Of a stretch of 64,000 nt of DNA, positions 29,039 through 40,369 are shown piece after piece. The stretch is from contig JAFKHV010000011.1 in NCBI GenBank assembly GCA_017306715.1, positions 34,093 to 98,092 on the forward strand, in the 5' to 3' direction. Source of the stretch: Legionella sp. Lineage in GTDB: Bacteria > Pseudomonadota > Gammaproteobacteria > Legionellales > Legionellaceae. Every line of letters begins with the position of its first letter. Position 1 is the stretch's first letter. The notes beneath the pieces are model-generated. The model was not told the origin of the DNA. It saw only the letters and a program-made list of their open reading frames with translations, and made no database searches. The position numbers were made by a program, and so were the translations under genes.

Positions 29039-30124
29039 TTACACATTAAAGCGGAAATGCATCACATCGCCATCGGTTACTATATATTCTTTCCCTTCAA
29101 GACGTAATTTGCCTGCCTCTTTGGCACCTTGCTCTCCACCGCATTGAATAAATACATCAAAAGCTATGACCTCAGCGCGGATAAAACCTTTTTCAAAATC
29201 GGTGTGGATAACCCCAGCTGCTTGAGGAGCTGTTGCGCCGCAGGGAATCGTCCAGGCTCTTACCTCTTTAACACCCGCAGTAAAATAGGTTTGCAATCCT
29301 AAAAGTTCGTACCCAGCGCGAATCACACGATTCAACCCGGGTTCAGATAAACCAAGGCTTTCCATAAATTCTTGACGATCGGCCTCATCAAGTTCAATTA
29401 ATTCTGCTTCGGTTGCAGCACATAACGGTACCACTTTAGCCTGCTCTTTTTCGGCCAATTGGATTACAGCGTCTAGTAATGGATTGTTATCATAGCCATT
29501 ATCATCCACATTAGCGATGTATAAGACTGGCTTGGAAGTCAGCAAAAATAAACTCTGCATAAAGACACTTTCGTCTGCGGAGAGTTTAAGGGTGCGCACT
29601 GGATACCCTTCCTCCAAATGTTCTTTAATTTTTTCAAGCATTATTTTCTCAGCTACAGCATCTTTACTGCCACTGCGAATATTTTTCTTTTGTAATGCTT
29701 TTTCAACACTTGCAAGGTCTGCAAGGATCAATTCAAGATTGATTACTTCAATATCATGGAGCGGATCAACGCGGCCGTCTACATGAACAACATCCGGGTT
29801 TTGGAAACAACGTACGACATGGGCAATGGCGTCTGTTTCACGGATGTTGGCTAGAAACTGGTTTCCTAAACCCTCGCCTTTGGAGGCGCCTTTTACGATA
29901 CCGGCAATGTCTACAAATTCCATGGTGGTGGGAACAACGCGTTGGGGTTTAACGATTGAGCTTAATTGTTCTAAACGTGGATCCGGCACAGTCACGATAC
30001 CCACATTAGGTTCAATAGTACAAAAAGGGTAGTTTTCTGCCTGAATGCCAGCTTTGGTGAGAGCATTAAATAATGTAGATTTACCGACATTGGGCAAACC
30101 GACGATTCCGCATTTAAATCCCAT
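29039..30124 (-). CDS. ychF: Ribosome-binding ATPase YchF
   Basis: A universally conserved Obg-family P-loop protein that prefers ATP. 361 residues: G1 [14 protein letters not shown] at about 8-21, G3 DIAG at about 73, a coiled-coil insertion at about 130-200 and a C-terminal TGS domain (about 275-361, ending RFNV). Homologues bind the 70S ribosome and respond to oxidative stress. It follows pth by 12 bases, the very common pth-ychF pairing. Confidence 0.96.
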   Translation of the reverse strand: MGFKCGIVGLPNVGKSTLFNALTKAGIQAENYPFCTIEPNVGIVTVPDPRLEQLSSIVKPQRVVPTTMEFVDIAGIVKGASKGEGLGNQFLANIRETDAIAHVVRCFQNPDVVHVDGRVDPLHDIEVINLELILADLASVEKALQKKNIRSGSKDAVAEKIMLEKIKEHLEEGYPVRTLKLSADESVFMQSLFLLTSKPVLYIANVDDNGYDNNPLLDAVIQLAEKEQAKVVPLCAATEAELIELDEADRQEFMESLGLSEPGLNRVIRAGYELLGLQTYFTAGVKEVRAWTIPCGATAPQAAGVIHTDFEKGFIRAEVIAFDVFIQCGGEQGAKEAGKLRLEGKEYIVTDGDVMHFRFNV

Positions 30125-30136
30125 AATTTTCCTCGA

Positions 30137-30706
30137 TTAAATATTAATTTGATTCATTGCCTTGGATAAATTTCCAGCAAGAATTAAAGGAACTGTTGCA
30201 ATCCCTCGATCAATTGCATCCATGATTAATTGGCGGTCAGACATAGAGGCTTTGCCTAAAACATACGGATGGACTAAATCTTTATGCCCAGGATGACCAA
30301 TTCCTATTCTTAAGCGATGAAAATTAGTACTTCCCAGATGCGCAATGATATCTCTTAAGCCATTATGTCCTCCGTGACCACCACCTGTTTTTAATTTAAT
30401 GCGGCCTGGAGGAAGATCCAGTTCGTCATGGACTACGAGAATTTCCTCAGGATTAATGCGATAAAATTGGCTTACAAGTTGTGTTGGCTGTCCGCATAAA
30501 TTCATAAAAGTTAAAGGTAGGAGTAGCTTGCAGGTCGTGTTTTCAACATCTACCTCACAGATTTCACCTTGGAATTTCTTGTCCGCACGAAAGACCGCGC
30601 TATGATGTCGCGCAATGGCGGTCGTAAACCATGCTCCGGCATTGTGTCGCGTGTGCTCATAAGCCGAGCCAGGATTGCGTAATCCAACGATGAGTTTTAT
30701 TGCCAT
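30137..30706 (-). CDS. pth: Peptidyl-tRNA hydrolase
   Basis: Releases tRNA from prematurely dropped peptidyl-tRNA. 189 residues from the ATG at 30706, chosen because the family N-terminus (IKLIVGLRNPG) begins there; the longer open frame adds 22 residues with no similarity. Motifs: GLRNPGSAYEHTRHNAG with the catalytic His, FMNLCGQ, HDELDLPPG and the Gly/His-rich GGGHGGHNGLRDI. It belongs to the rplY-pth-ychF run. Confidence 0.95.
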   Translation of the reverse strand: MAIKLIVGLRNPGSAYEHTRHNAGAWFTTAIARHHSAVFRADKKFQGEICEVDVENTTCKLLLPLTFMNLCGQPTQLVSQFYRINPEEILVVHDELDLPPGRIKLKTGGGHGGHNGLRDIIAHLGSTNFHRLRIGIGHPGHKDLVHPYVLGKASMSDRQLIMDAIDRGIATVPLILAGNLSKAMNQINI

Positions 30707-30793
30707 GAATTGTACTCTTTGCTGCTTGCGGATTATTTGAATTTCAGTGGTGCAGGCGGGGCTAGGCCCCAACCTGCTTTAATAAGTCAGCGA

Positions 30794-31429
30794 TCAGTTC
30801 GCTTCAGATTCCGTACTGTTTGAACCTTCATTACTTTCATCAGTGCTACCTGCTTTAGCCATATGAATACTCACAACGGGAGCATCATGACTGCCATCAG
30901 TAACATCCACAGTTAGTTGTACCCCTTTAGGTAGTTTTAACTGAGATAAATGAATGATGTCGTTTAAACCCACTTGAGCCATATCTACTTCAATATATTC
31001 GGGTAGATTTTGAGCCTGGCAACGTACTTCTATTTGGGTCATGGTATGTTGTACCATACCGCCGGCTTTAATTCCGGGCGCTTGTTGTTCGTTAATAAAG
31101 TGCAAGGGTACCATTTTAACGAGAATATCTTTTTTGGAAACCCGTTGTAAATCCATATGCATGATTAAAGGCTTGTAAGGATGTCTTTGGACCGCCTTAA
31201 GAATGACGTGCTCAACTTTTCCATCGACTGAAATATCAAAAACACTTGAATAAATACTTTCGACTTCCAAAGCTTTAACTACTTTATTATGTAAAAAATG
31301 GATGGACATTGGTTTGCTATCGCCACCATAAATTACTGCTGGGACTTTATTTTCAAGACGACGCAGGCGGCGGCTCGCACCTTTCCCCATAACCATTCTT
31401 GATTCTGCTTCTAAAAGTATGTTTGACAT
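30794..31429 (-). CDS. rplY: 50S ribosomal protein L25/Ctc
   Basis: A two-domain (CTC-type) L25 of 211 residues that binds 5S rRNA. The N-terminal L25 domain covers about 1-90 (GKGASRRLRRLENKVPAVIYGG) and the TL5-like domain about 95-185, then an acidic Ser/Asn tail (DESNEGSNSTESEAN). The start at 31429 follows GGAG; the TTG five codons earlier sits inside that ribosome site. First gene of rplY-pth-ychF, divergent from rplU. Confidence 0.95.
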   Translation of the reverse strand: MSNILLEAESRMVMGKGASRRLRRLENKVPAVIYGGDSKPMSIHFLHNKVVKALEVESIYSSVFDISVDGKVEHVILKAVQRHPYKPLIMHMDLQRVSKKDILVKMVPLHFINEQQAPGIKAGGMVQHTMTQIEVRCQAQNLPEYIEVDMAQVGLNDIIHLSQLKLPKGVQLTVDVTDGSHDAPVVSIHMAKAGSTDESNEGSNSTESEAN

Positions 31430-31613
31430 TGTATAATGCTCCAAAATTAGGTTATACCCGCCTAATCCGCGACCAGATTAAGTACATGAACTATAAAAAG
31501 TGAATCCATGCAAGGGCGGAGCATTATACCCCATTTGTAGGACGACACAAACAATTATCTCTACTTCATCTGTATCGTATAAAGAATTATGAAGCTTATT
31601 TACCCAGGAACAC

Positions 31614-31642
31614 TTGAAGTGGATTCCATTATTGCATAGAAT
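31614..31642 (+). promoter_or_regulatory. Promoter of rplU-rpmA
   Basis: TTGAAG (31614-31619) and TAGAAT (31637-31642) are separated by exactly 17 bases. The predicted start near 31649 gives a 46-base leader before the rplU ATG. It lies in the 265-base divergent gap between rplY and rplU. Confidence 0.5.
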
Positions 31643-31694
31643 ATGCGACTTTGTTGAATTTATGTTAGCCAATCAGGCGAATTGGAGAAAAATT

Positions 31695-32006
31695 ATGTAT
31701 GCAGTAATCAAAACAGGTGGTAAACAATACACCGTAAAAGAAGGCGATGTACTAAAAATCGAATTGCTGCCTGATGATGTTGGTAACGAAATCAAGTTTT
31801 CAGAAGTATTAATGCTGGTTGATGGTGACAAGGTCACTTGTGGTGCCCCATTGGTTGATAAAGCATCAGTTAAAGCTGAAGTTATGGATCATGGTCGTCA
31901 CAAGAAAGTTAAAATTATTAAATTCCGTCGTCGTAAGCACCACATGAAACAGATGGGACATCGACAATATTATTCGCAAGTTAAAATCACTGCGATTACA
32001 AAGTAA
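31695..32006 (+). CDS. rplU: 50S ribosomal protein L21
   Basis: 103 residues, standard size, with the family N-terminus MYAVIKTGGKQYTVKEGD and C-terminal RRKHHMKQMGHRQ. The ATG at 31695 follows GGAG at 31684-31687; the 27-codon upstream extension in the open frame has no similarity to L21. Pairs with rpmA 13 bases downstream and then obgE, a near-universal bacterial order. Confidence 0.97.
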   Translation: MYAVIKTGGKQYTVKEGDVLKIELLPDDVGNEIKFSEVLMLVDGDKVTCGAPLVDKASVKAEVMDHGRHKKVKIIKFRRRKHHMKQMGHRQYYSQVKITAITK

Positions 32007-32019
32007 ATAGGGGATAATA

Positions 32020-32295
32020 ATGGCTCATAAAAAAGCAGGCGGTAGTACCCGTAACGGCCGCGACTCGAATCCTAAGTACCTTGGTGTTAAACGCTATGGT
32101 GGACAATTAGTTAATGCAGGAGAAATCCTGGTAAGACAACGTGGCACACGTTTTCACGCAGGTCATGGTGTAGGCGTTGGTCGTGATCATACGCTATTTG
32201 CCTTAATTCCAGGTGAAGTAAAGTTCATGGTTAAAGGCGATAAAAATCGCAAATATGTAAGTATTGTAGCTGAACAACAAGAAGCGACTAACTAA
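32020..32295 (+). CDS. rpmA: 50S ribosomal protein L27
   Basis: 91 residues with the typical [22 protein letters not shown] start and [18 protein letters not shown] core. Its flexible N-terminus reaches the peptidyl-transferase centre. Followed by a strong Rho-independent terminator, which separates it from obgE. Confidence 0.98.
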   Translation: MAHKKAGGSTRNGRDSNPKYLGVKRYGGQLVNAGEILVRQRGTRFHAGHGVGVGRDHTLFALIPGEVKFMVKGDKNRKYVSIVAEQQEATN

Positions 32296-32316
32296 GCGAC
32301 TTCTTGCTGCAAAGCC

Positions 32317-32341
32317 AACCCCGGTAGCGGGGTTTTTTTTT
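32317..32341 (+). terminator. Rho-independent terminator after rpmA
   Basis: AACCCCG / CGGGGTT stem with a GTAG loop running directly into nine or more T, the best terminator in the window. obgE begins 20 bases later, so obgE needs read-through or its own promoter. Confidence 0.9.
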
Positions 32342-32348
32342 ATGTTGA

Positions 32349-34439
<2,091 letters not shown>

Positions 34440-34594
34440 AATTGGATTTCAACATTTAACCTTACATTTAACATTAATTGATCTTATAGCAAAGTTTCGC
34501 TGAACGCCAAATTTTAAGAACGTAATTGTCAGTATTTGCTTTCCATACGGATAAATGTGCTGAATAGCTGAATTGTTTAGCAAATTTACGTGCA

Positions 34595-34603
34595 TGCTAT
34601 AAA
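34595..34603 (+). promoter_or_regulatory. Extended -10 element upstream of phhA
   Basis: TGC-TATAAA (34595-34603) about 60 bases before the phhA ATG is an extended -10 motif like the one at 21190-21198. No good -35 hexamer at the right distance. Confidence 0.35.
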
Positions 34604-34664
34604 ATATTCATTCATTATTTGCGATTAGGCTTATAATTTAAAAAAAACTGAACAAGGGGAACTT

Positions 34665-35483
34665 ATGGAGTTTTCAAGTCGTTACGTAGCTCATCAACCA
34701 GATGCTCAGGGTTATGTACACTATTCAGCGGAAGAAAATAAAATTTGGAGCATTTTATTTAAACGTCAGATGGAGCTGATTCCAGGACGTGCATGTCCTG
34801 AGTTTATCAATGGCTTGGAACTATTGGGGGTTTCCGCTGCAGCAATTCCACAGGTCCCCGACCTGAATGCTCATTTAGAAAAAATTACTGGCTGGCGTAC
34901 TGCACCGGTAGCGGCGCTTATCTCTGCTCGTGAGTTTTTTACGTTATTAGCTACGCGCCATTTTCCGGTGGCAACATTCATCCGTAGTGAAGAGGAATTA
35001 AATTACGTTAAAGAGCCTGATGTTTTTCATGAAGTTTTTGGTCACTGTCCAATGCTTACTGATCCTGTATATGCACAATTTATTCATGATTACGCGCTAA
35101 GGGTTCTTGATTTTCCTGAAGTGGATTGGCCTTTGTTGCAGCGCATGTTCTGGTTCACAGTAGAGTTTGGTCTGATTCAGACCCATCAAGGGCTACGCGC
35201 GTATGGCGGAGGGATTTTGTCATCTATACATGAGACGGTCTATAGCGTAGAGAGCGATATACCTTTACGCGTCCTCTTTAATCCCATTACTGCCTTTCGT
35301 ACCCCTTATCGAATTGATACAGTACAACCTATCTATTTTGTGATTGATAATTTTCAAACTTTATTTGATTTTGTACTATCAGAAATTAGCGAATTGCTAA
35401 TTCGGGTTCGTGAGTTAGGAGAATTGCCTCCCTTATTTGTTGTGGAGCCGGGTAATCCGAATATTCATATTCGCGCCTGTTAA
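34665..35483 (+). CDS. phhA: Phenylalanine-4-hydroxylase
   Basis: Converts phenylalanine to tyrosine with tetrahydrobiopterin and iron. The 272-residue monodomain bacterial type has the iron ligands His122 and His127 in FHEVFGHCP and Glu167 in FWFTVEFGL. AGGGGAA precedes the ATG. In Legionella, tyrosine hydroxylation feeds homogentisate-derived pyomelanin, which aids iron reduction. It sits upstream of letA, as I recall for L. pneumophila. Confidence 0.95.
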   Translation: MEFSSRYVAHQPDAQGYVHYSAEENKIWSILFKRQMELIPGRACPEFINGLELLGVSAAAIPQVPDLNAHLEKITGWRTAPVAALISAREFFTLLATRHFPVATFIRSEEELNYVKEPDVFHEVFGHCPMLTDPVYAQFIHDYALRVLDFPEVDWPLLQRMFWFTVEFGLIQTHQGLRAYGGGILSSIHETVYSVESDIPLRVLFNPITAFRTPYRIDTVQPIYFVIDNFQTLFDFVLSEISELLIRVRELGELPPLFVVEPGNPNIHIRAC

Positions 35484-35542
35484 AAGATTAAGAATAGTGT
35501 ACACTTATTAGAGAAGTATAAATTGCACAACATGGACCATTA

Positions 35543-35572
35543 TTGACTCATTGTTGCAGCATGGGGGATAGT
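35543..35572 (+). promoter_or_regulatory. Possible letA promoter
   Basis: TTGACT (35543-35548) and GATAGT (35567-35572), 18 bases apart, lie in the 201-base gap upstream of letA. The predicted leader of about 105 bases contains the hairpin at 35598-35622. Confidence 0.4.
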
Positions 35573-35597
35573 TCCAGCAGGAGTATTTCTGCGAACA

Positions 35598-35622
35598 GCG
35601 GTCTGTCTCTTGTAAAGACCGC
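35598..35622 (+). promoter_or_regulatory. Leader hairpin before letA
   Basis: GCGGTCT pairs perfectly with AGACCGC around an 11-base loop, about 60 bases before the TTG start. It is followed by a mixed C/T tract. It may be an attenuator, a terminator for an upstream transcript, or an RNA-binding site. Confidence 0.4.
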
Positions 35623-35684
35623 ACACTCTTGTTAACATCGACCCCTATGCGTTGTTCATTGGTCTTACGGTCAAGGAGCATTTT

Positions 35685-36344
35685 TTGATTAAAGTATTAA
35701 TTGTTGATGACCATGCACTGGTTCGAATGGGAATTCGACGATTACTTGAAGATTTGTCGGATATTGAGGTAGTAGGAGACGCCGAGAGCGGCGAACAAGC
35801 GTTAAGCTTGGTTAAATTACATGCACCTGATGTCGTTCTTCTCGATATGAAAATGCCTGGTATCGATGGCTGGGAAGTTACCCGTCGCTTAAAAAAATCC
35901 AACCCACATGTTAAAGTTATTGCGGTAACTGCTATGTGTTCAGATGTTTTACCCACCCGAGTGTTACAGTTGGGAGCTATGGGTTATCTCACCAAAGAAT
36001 CAGGCGCTGAAGAAATGGCTGCAGCAATTCGCAAAGTAGCTAAAGGTGAACGTTATCTTAGTGCTGAAATCGCTCAGAAAGTAGCAATCAATAGCCTGCA
36101 AGATGATCAAGGTTCCCCCTTTAATATCTTATCAGAACGCGAAATGCAGGTGATGCTTATGATCACTAGCGGTATGAATGTTCAGGATATCAGCGATCGG
36201 TTGTTCCTTAGTTCGAAAACAATTAATGGATACCGCTATCGTACGTTCGAAAAATTAGGTATTAAAAATGATGTCGAGTTAACCTACTTGGCTTTAAGAC
36301 ACGGAATTATTGAGAATCCCATTGATTTAGCTTCTGATGATTAA
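35685..36344 (+). CDS. letA: LetA/GacA response regulator (TTG start)
   Basis: 219 residues of the FixJ/NarL class: receiver domain about 1-120 with acidic DD at 8-9 and phosphoacceptor Asp54 (VVLLDMKMPG), and a LuxR-type helix-turn-helix at about 149-210 (LSEREMQVMLMI, DISDRLFLSSKTINGYR). The TTG at 35685 has AAGGAG six bases before it and gives the family start IKVLIVDDHALVR; the longer frame adds 11 unrelated residues. With sensor LetS it controls the RsmY/RsmZ-CsrA switch to the transmissive, virulent phase in Legionella. uvrC follows within nine bases, the widespread gacA-uvrC operon. Confidence 0.93.
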   Translation: MIKVLIVDDHALVRMGIRRLLEDLSDIEVVGDAESGEQALSLVKLHAPDVVLLDMKMPGIDGWEVTRRLKKSNPHVKVIAVTAMCSDVLPTRVLQLGAMGYLTKESGAEEMAAAIRKVAKGERYLSAEIAQKVAINSLQDDQGSPFNILSEREMQVMLMITSGMNVQDISDRLFLSSKTINGYRYRTFEKLGIKNDVELTYLALRHGIIENPIDLASDD

Positions 36345-36353
36345 TTTATATTG

Positions 36354-38210
36354 ATGAGTAACGAAACAAGTCCATCTCCTGAATTGAAACAATTTTTGCA
36401 AAAACTTCCCCATGAACCTGGTGTATATCGCATGCTCGATGCACAAGGCACGGTGTTGTATGTTGGTAAAGCCTCTAATTTAAAAAAAAGAGTGACCAGT
36501 TACTTCAACAAACAAAATACGGGTGCAAAAACGCGCTCCTTAGTGAGTCAAATTAATTCTATTGCCATCTCTGTCACTCGTAGTGAAACGGAAGCGCTTC
36601 TACTTGAAAGCAATTTCATAAAGACGCTGCGGCCTAAATATAATATTTTATTACGAGATGATAAAACCTACCCTTATATTCATCTATCTGATCACGCTGA
36701 TTTTCCTCGGATTGAAAGTATCCGCAGCAAAAAAAAGCCGAAAGGAGGGAATTTTTTTGGTCCCTATCCCAGTGTGAGTGCGATTCGAGAAACCATCACG
36801 GCAATCCAGAAAATTTTTAAAATTCGTAATTGTCGCGACAGTTATTTTAATGCACGCTCGCGACCGTGTTTACAGTATCAAATTCGGCGATGTACTGCCC
36901 CATGTGTGGAATATATTTCACCGGATGAATATCGTCGTGCAGTAAGCGATGCAATTCGTTTCTTACAAGGAAAAAGTCAAGATCTGGTCAATGATCTCGT
37001 TGAGCGCATGGAAAATGCCGTGAACAATCTGCAATTTGAAGAAGCAGCCATTTTGCGTGATCAGATAAAAAGTGTGCGCTTAGTCCAAGAGCAGCAGGGA
37101 ATAATGCAATTAAGTGGTGATGCTGATGCCATTGCGATTGAGATAAAACCTGATTTTGTCTGTATCCAATGCGTTACCATCAGGGAAGGGCAGGTACTTG
37201 CCAACCATAGTTTTTTCCCCGCGATTCCTCGATTTGATTTAACAGATCCGGAACATCATGAACTCTGGCAGCAAAGTTTTGATGCCTTTATAAGCTTTTA
37301 TTATTTAGATAATCCCGATCGTATTCCCCCGATGATTATTACCAACCATCCTTTAGAGGATGTCGATGCATTGCAGGAAGCTTTGACTGAGCGTCGTGGG
37401 ACACGGTGCAAAATTATCACAAACCCCCGTGGGACAAAGGCACGATGGATGGATTTTGCCCTCAATAATTTGCGCGTAACGGTCAAAGATCATTTAAGTA
37501 AACATGCGACGATGCAAGAACGCTTTAACGCCCTCGCGCATTTTCTTGAATTAGCGCAACCCATCCAAAGAATGGAGTGCTTTGACATCAGTCACACTCA
37601 AGGGGAAGCAACTGTGGCCTCCTGTGTGGTTTTTGATCAAGAGGGCCCCAACCCGAGAAATTATCGCCGTTTTAATATTGAAGGAATTACTCCAGGGGAC
37701 GATTACGCTGCTATGGAGCAGGCTCTAACTCGACGGTTTAAGCGTTTAATCGAAGCTCAATGGTTGCCGGATGTGCTGATAATTGATGGTGGTAAAGGAC
37801 AAGTTTCTGTAGCACGCAGGGTGTTGGAGCAGTTACAGGTAACAGAGGTGATGCTCATAGGTGTCGCCAAAGGGCCAACACGCAAGGCTGGCTGGGAAAA
37901 ACTCATTCTGCTTAAAGGTGAGCAGGAGTATGAATTACCAGAAAACTCAAAAGCCTTGCATTTACTGCAACACATTCGTGATGAAGCGCATCGTTTTGCC
38001 ATAACCGCACACCGAAAGAAACGCCATAAAAAGCGTCTGGAATCAACGCTTGAAGAAATCGAGGGTGTGGGGGCTAAGAGAAGGCAAGCGTTGTTGCATC
38101 GCTTTGGGGGTTTACGTGAGCTTGCAAAAGCTTCAGCAGAGGAAATAGCCAAAGTTCCTGGAATTAATGCTCATCTTGCAGAGCGTATTTTTGCCCATTT
38201 TCATGAGTAG
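36354..38210 (+). CDS. uvrC: Excinuclease ABC subunit C
   Basis: Makes both incisions around DNA lesions in nucleotide excision repair. 618 residues: GIY-YIG nuclease (about 15-95, [20 protein letters not shown]), Cys-rich [18 protein letters not shown] motif near 200-235, RNase H-like C-terminal endonuclease ([16 protein letters not shown] and [11 protein letters not shown]) and two helix-hairpin-helix motifs at the end ([25 protein letters not shown]). It starts nine bases after letA without a strong ribosome site, so it is probably coupled. Confidence 0.97.
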   Translation: MSNETSPSPELKQFLQKLPHEPGVYRMLDAQGTVLYVGKASNLKKRVTSYFNKQNTGAKTRSLVSQINSIAISVTRSETEALLLESNFIKTLRPKYNILLRDDKTYPYIHLSDHADFPRIESIRSKKKPKGGNFFGPYPSVSAIRETITAIQKIFKIRNCRDSYFNARSRPCLQYQIRRCTAPCVEYISPDEYRRAVSDAIRFLQGKSQDLVNDLVERMENAVNNLQFEEAAILRDQIKSVRLVQEQQGIMQLSGDADAIAIEIKPDFVCIQCVTIREGQVLANHSFFPAIPRFDLTDPEHHELWQQSFDAFISFYYLDNPDRIPPMIITNHPLEDVDALQEALTERRGTRCKIITNPRGTKARWMDFALNNLRVTVKDHLSKHATMQERFNALAHFLELAQPIQRMECFDISHTQGEATVASCVVFDQEGPNPRNYRRFNIEGITPGDDYAAMEQALTRRFKRLIEAQWLPDVLIIDGGKGQVSVARRVLEQLQVTEVMLIGVAKGPTRKAGWEKLILLKGEQEYELPENSKALHLLQHIRDEAHRFAITAHRKKRHKKRLESTLEEIEGVGAKRRQALLHRFGGLRELAKASAEEIAKVPGINAHLAERIFAHFHE

Positions 38211-38319
38211 GGTGATTTGATTAATCATTTCGTTTTCCGCCCATTATGGGTGCAAAAATTGTAAAAAAGAGCTTCCTCCAGTATAGTTAATAATACCTCA
38301 AAGAATATTTGGATAAATC

Positions 38320-39087
38320 TTGGCTTGGGATGCGGACAAATATGTTCAGGGAAATTATTTTCAAACCTCAGTAAATGAGTTCTTCAGTAACGAATATGAA
38401 CTTGATTTGCAGGGAATTGTATTAGACGTGGGGTGTGGGGATGGGCAGTATTTGCATCAATTAGCCACACACTTTAAAAAAGCTAAAATCGTAGGCATTG
38501 ATACTTCCGAGAGCATGATTCAATATGCAGAAAAACATTATTCCAGAGCTAATTTAGCTTTTCTGCTCCAAAATATAGAACAAGAAATTCTAAAAGATCG
38601 CTACAATACCGTAATATCCTTTTGGTGTTTACATTGGACAGACCTCTCTCAGTCCTTGCCTAATATCTACCGTACTTTAAAGAGGGATGGACAGTTTTAT
38701 GCGGTGCTCTCTTCATTATCAGATAATTCCGTCTTTCAAGTTTGGGAGAAACTCACCCATCACGAACGCTATGGAGAACTGGCAAGATCCTATCAACATG
38801 CGCTGGAAGCTAATCGCGATTACTACTTTAATTTACTTAAACTTATGGTGCGGATTCCATTTAGAAACGTCAAATCGGAACTGCGTACTTTACAAATTCC
38901 TTTACCCAATTTGAGACATTTTCAGAATCTATTGATAACACTTCCTTTTATGCAAAGAGTACCCAAAGAACAGCAAGAACCGTTATTAAAAACTATGCTT
39001 AAGGTGTATGAGGAAATTTGTGAGCAAAAATATGCAGGATCATTATTTTACGAAACAAGGCCTCTATTTTTAAAAGCGTTGAAGTAA
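38320..39087 (+). CDS. SAM-dependent methyltransferase (TTG start)
   Basis: 255 residues with a class I Rossmann core: motif I VLDVGCGDGQYL at about 36-47, acidic IVGIDTSESMIQYA, and post-motif FWCLHWTDLSQSLPNIYRTLKRDGQ, the pattern of trans-aconitate or juvenile-hormone-acid-type O-methyltransferases. The C-terminal half is helical and less conserved. The start appears to be TTG at 38320. The oxygenase gene follows after 18 bases, and the PKS after that, so it may act on the polyketide product or a precursor, for example by methylating a carboxylate; that is inference. Confidence 0.8.
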   Translation: MAWDADKYVQGNYFQTSVNEFFSNEYELDLQGIVLDVGCGDGQYLHQLATHFKKAKIVGIDTSESMIQYAEKHYSRANLAFLLQNIEQEILKDRYNTVISFWCLHWTDLSQSLPNIYRTLKRDGQFYAVLSSLSDNSVFQVWEKLTHHERYGELARSYQHALEANRDYYFNLLKLMVRIPFRNVKSELRTLQIPLPNLRHFQNLLITLPFMQRVPKEQQEPLLKTMLKVYEEICEQKYAGSLFYETRPLFLKALK

Positions 39088-39105
39088 TTCTAATAGGAGG
39101 GTTCA

Positions 39106-40131
39106 ATGGGTTTGGAAATAACGATGCTTCCGGAGCTGAATTTACCTGTCCTTAACGCACATAAACTAAAATCACAGGATTTGATAACACTCATTCAGGA
39201 CCATCACCCAGAGCTCACGCAACGTGTCTTAAATCATGGGGCTTTACTATTTCGTGGATTTAATTGCATCAGTGTGCAGATGTTTTCTGATGCGATTACG
39301 GCCTGTAATTTAGGAAGCCGCTGTGATACTCAAGATTATGATCTACCACGAACGATATTGAGTGATGATATCTATACTTCAAGTGACTTACCCGGACACA
39401 TACCGCTACCTCTTCATCATGAAAAACCCCGATCGATTAATCCACCACATCATCTTTATTTTTGCTGCGCCCAACCACCAGAGCAAAAAGGAGGCACGTT
39501 GTTGGCCAATGCGGCAAGTATCTGGGATGCGATGCCCAGGGATATTAGCCGACGTATCGATGCTTATGGTGTTATTTATAAACAATTCTTTCATGGGAAT
39601 ACCTGGTTGGCTAATTGGCTCAAAAAAAATTTAGGAGAGGGAAGCGCTCGTCGCTGGCAAGAGTATTTTGGTACACAAAATCGCGCAGAGGTCGAAAATA
39701 AACTGGCAGCAGGCCTTGCGCAATGGAAGTGGATTGATAAAAAAGATGATTTAATCGTTACTCAATCTCTGCCCGGGGTGTTGGAGCACCCGGAAAATGG
39801 CAATAAATGCTGGTTTAACTCAGCAGCTTATCTTAATTATTTTGATAATTTGATTTACGGGTCATTATCAGCATTACACGGCCTTAGTTATGTTGCCGCA
39901 CGCTACATGATGTTTCAAGATATATTTCCGTTGGTTTGTCATTACGGTAACGGTGAATCCTTTAGCAAAAAGGACATTTTACGTATTAACGAGATTCTGC
40001 AAAACCATATCAAGGTTATGCGCTGGCAAGCAGGAGATTTTATGATCGTTGATAATTATACGATGATGCATGGAAAACAGCCCCATGAAGGACAAAGGCT
40101 ATTATACTCCTGTATGACCGAGCGACTCTAA
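39106..40131 (+). CDS. TauD/SyrP-like 2-oxoglutarate Fe(II) dioxygenase
   Basis: 341 residues of the TauD/TfdA superfamily. Iron ligands are visible as HxE (His104, Glu106 in LPLHHEKPRS) and a distal His322 (MMHGKQPHEGQRLLY), with Arg331 for 2-oxoglutarate. An HxE rather than HxD facial triad resembles the SyrP/clavaminate-synthase-like hydroxylases found in natural-product clusters. GGAGGG precedes the ATG. Transcribed with the methyltransferase and placed before the PKS, so a hydroxylating tailoring or precursor role is likely. The substrate is unknown. Confidence 0.8.
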   Translation: MGLEITMLPELNLPVLNAHKLKSQDLITLIQDHHPELTQRVLNHGALLFRGFNCISVQMFSDAITACNLGSRCDTQDYDLPRTILSDDIYTSSDLPGHIPLPLHHEKPRSINPPHHLYFCCAQPPEQKGGTLLANAASIWDAMPRDISRRIDAYGVIYKQFFHGNTWLANWLKKNLGEGSARRWQEYFGTQNRAEVENKLAAGLAQWKWIDKKDDLIVTQSLPGVLEHPENGNKCWFNSAAYLNYFDNLIYGSLSALHGLSYVAARYMMFQDIFPLVCHYGNGESFSKKDILRINEILQNHIKVMRWQAGDFMIVDNYTMMHGKQPHEGQRLLYSCMTERL

Positions 40132-40305
40132 TCCAGTTCTTGGCGTATTCGCAGCAGAACGCTCACTTATGTGCTAAAACTAAATAAGAATCAGTATAAA
40201 AAGATTCATCCTATCTTTGGTGTGGGGAACAATCAGAGTTAAAAATTAACAATGCACTAATTATCCTGAATAAATACGAATCTTAGTCTGATTGCGTGTT
40301 CACTC

Positions 40306-40311
40306 TATAAT
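40306..40311 (+). promoter_or_regulatory. Perfect -10 hexamer before the PKS
   Basis: TATAAT lies 59 bases before the preferred GTG start. The 17-base-spaced -35 position reads TTAGTC, a poor match, so an activator may be needed. Its position inside the longest possible open frame argues against a TTG start at 40292. Confidence 0.4.
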
Positions 40312-40369
40312 TGTTAAGGTATTTTTTGCGTTGCAAAAAATGCCGAGTTTATTATTGAGAGGCTCATTT

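Noticed and set aside
40292..40369. TTG at 40292 as the PKS start, adding 26 residues
   Set aside because: No ribosome site precedes it and a perfect TATAAT lies inside the added stretch; GTG at 40370 has GAGAGG at ideal spacing.
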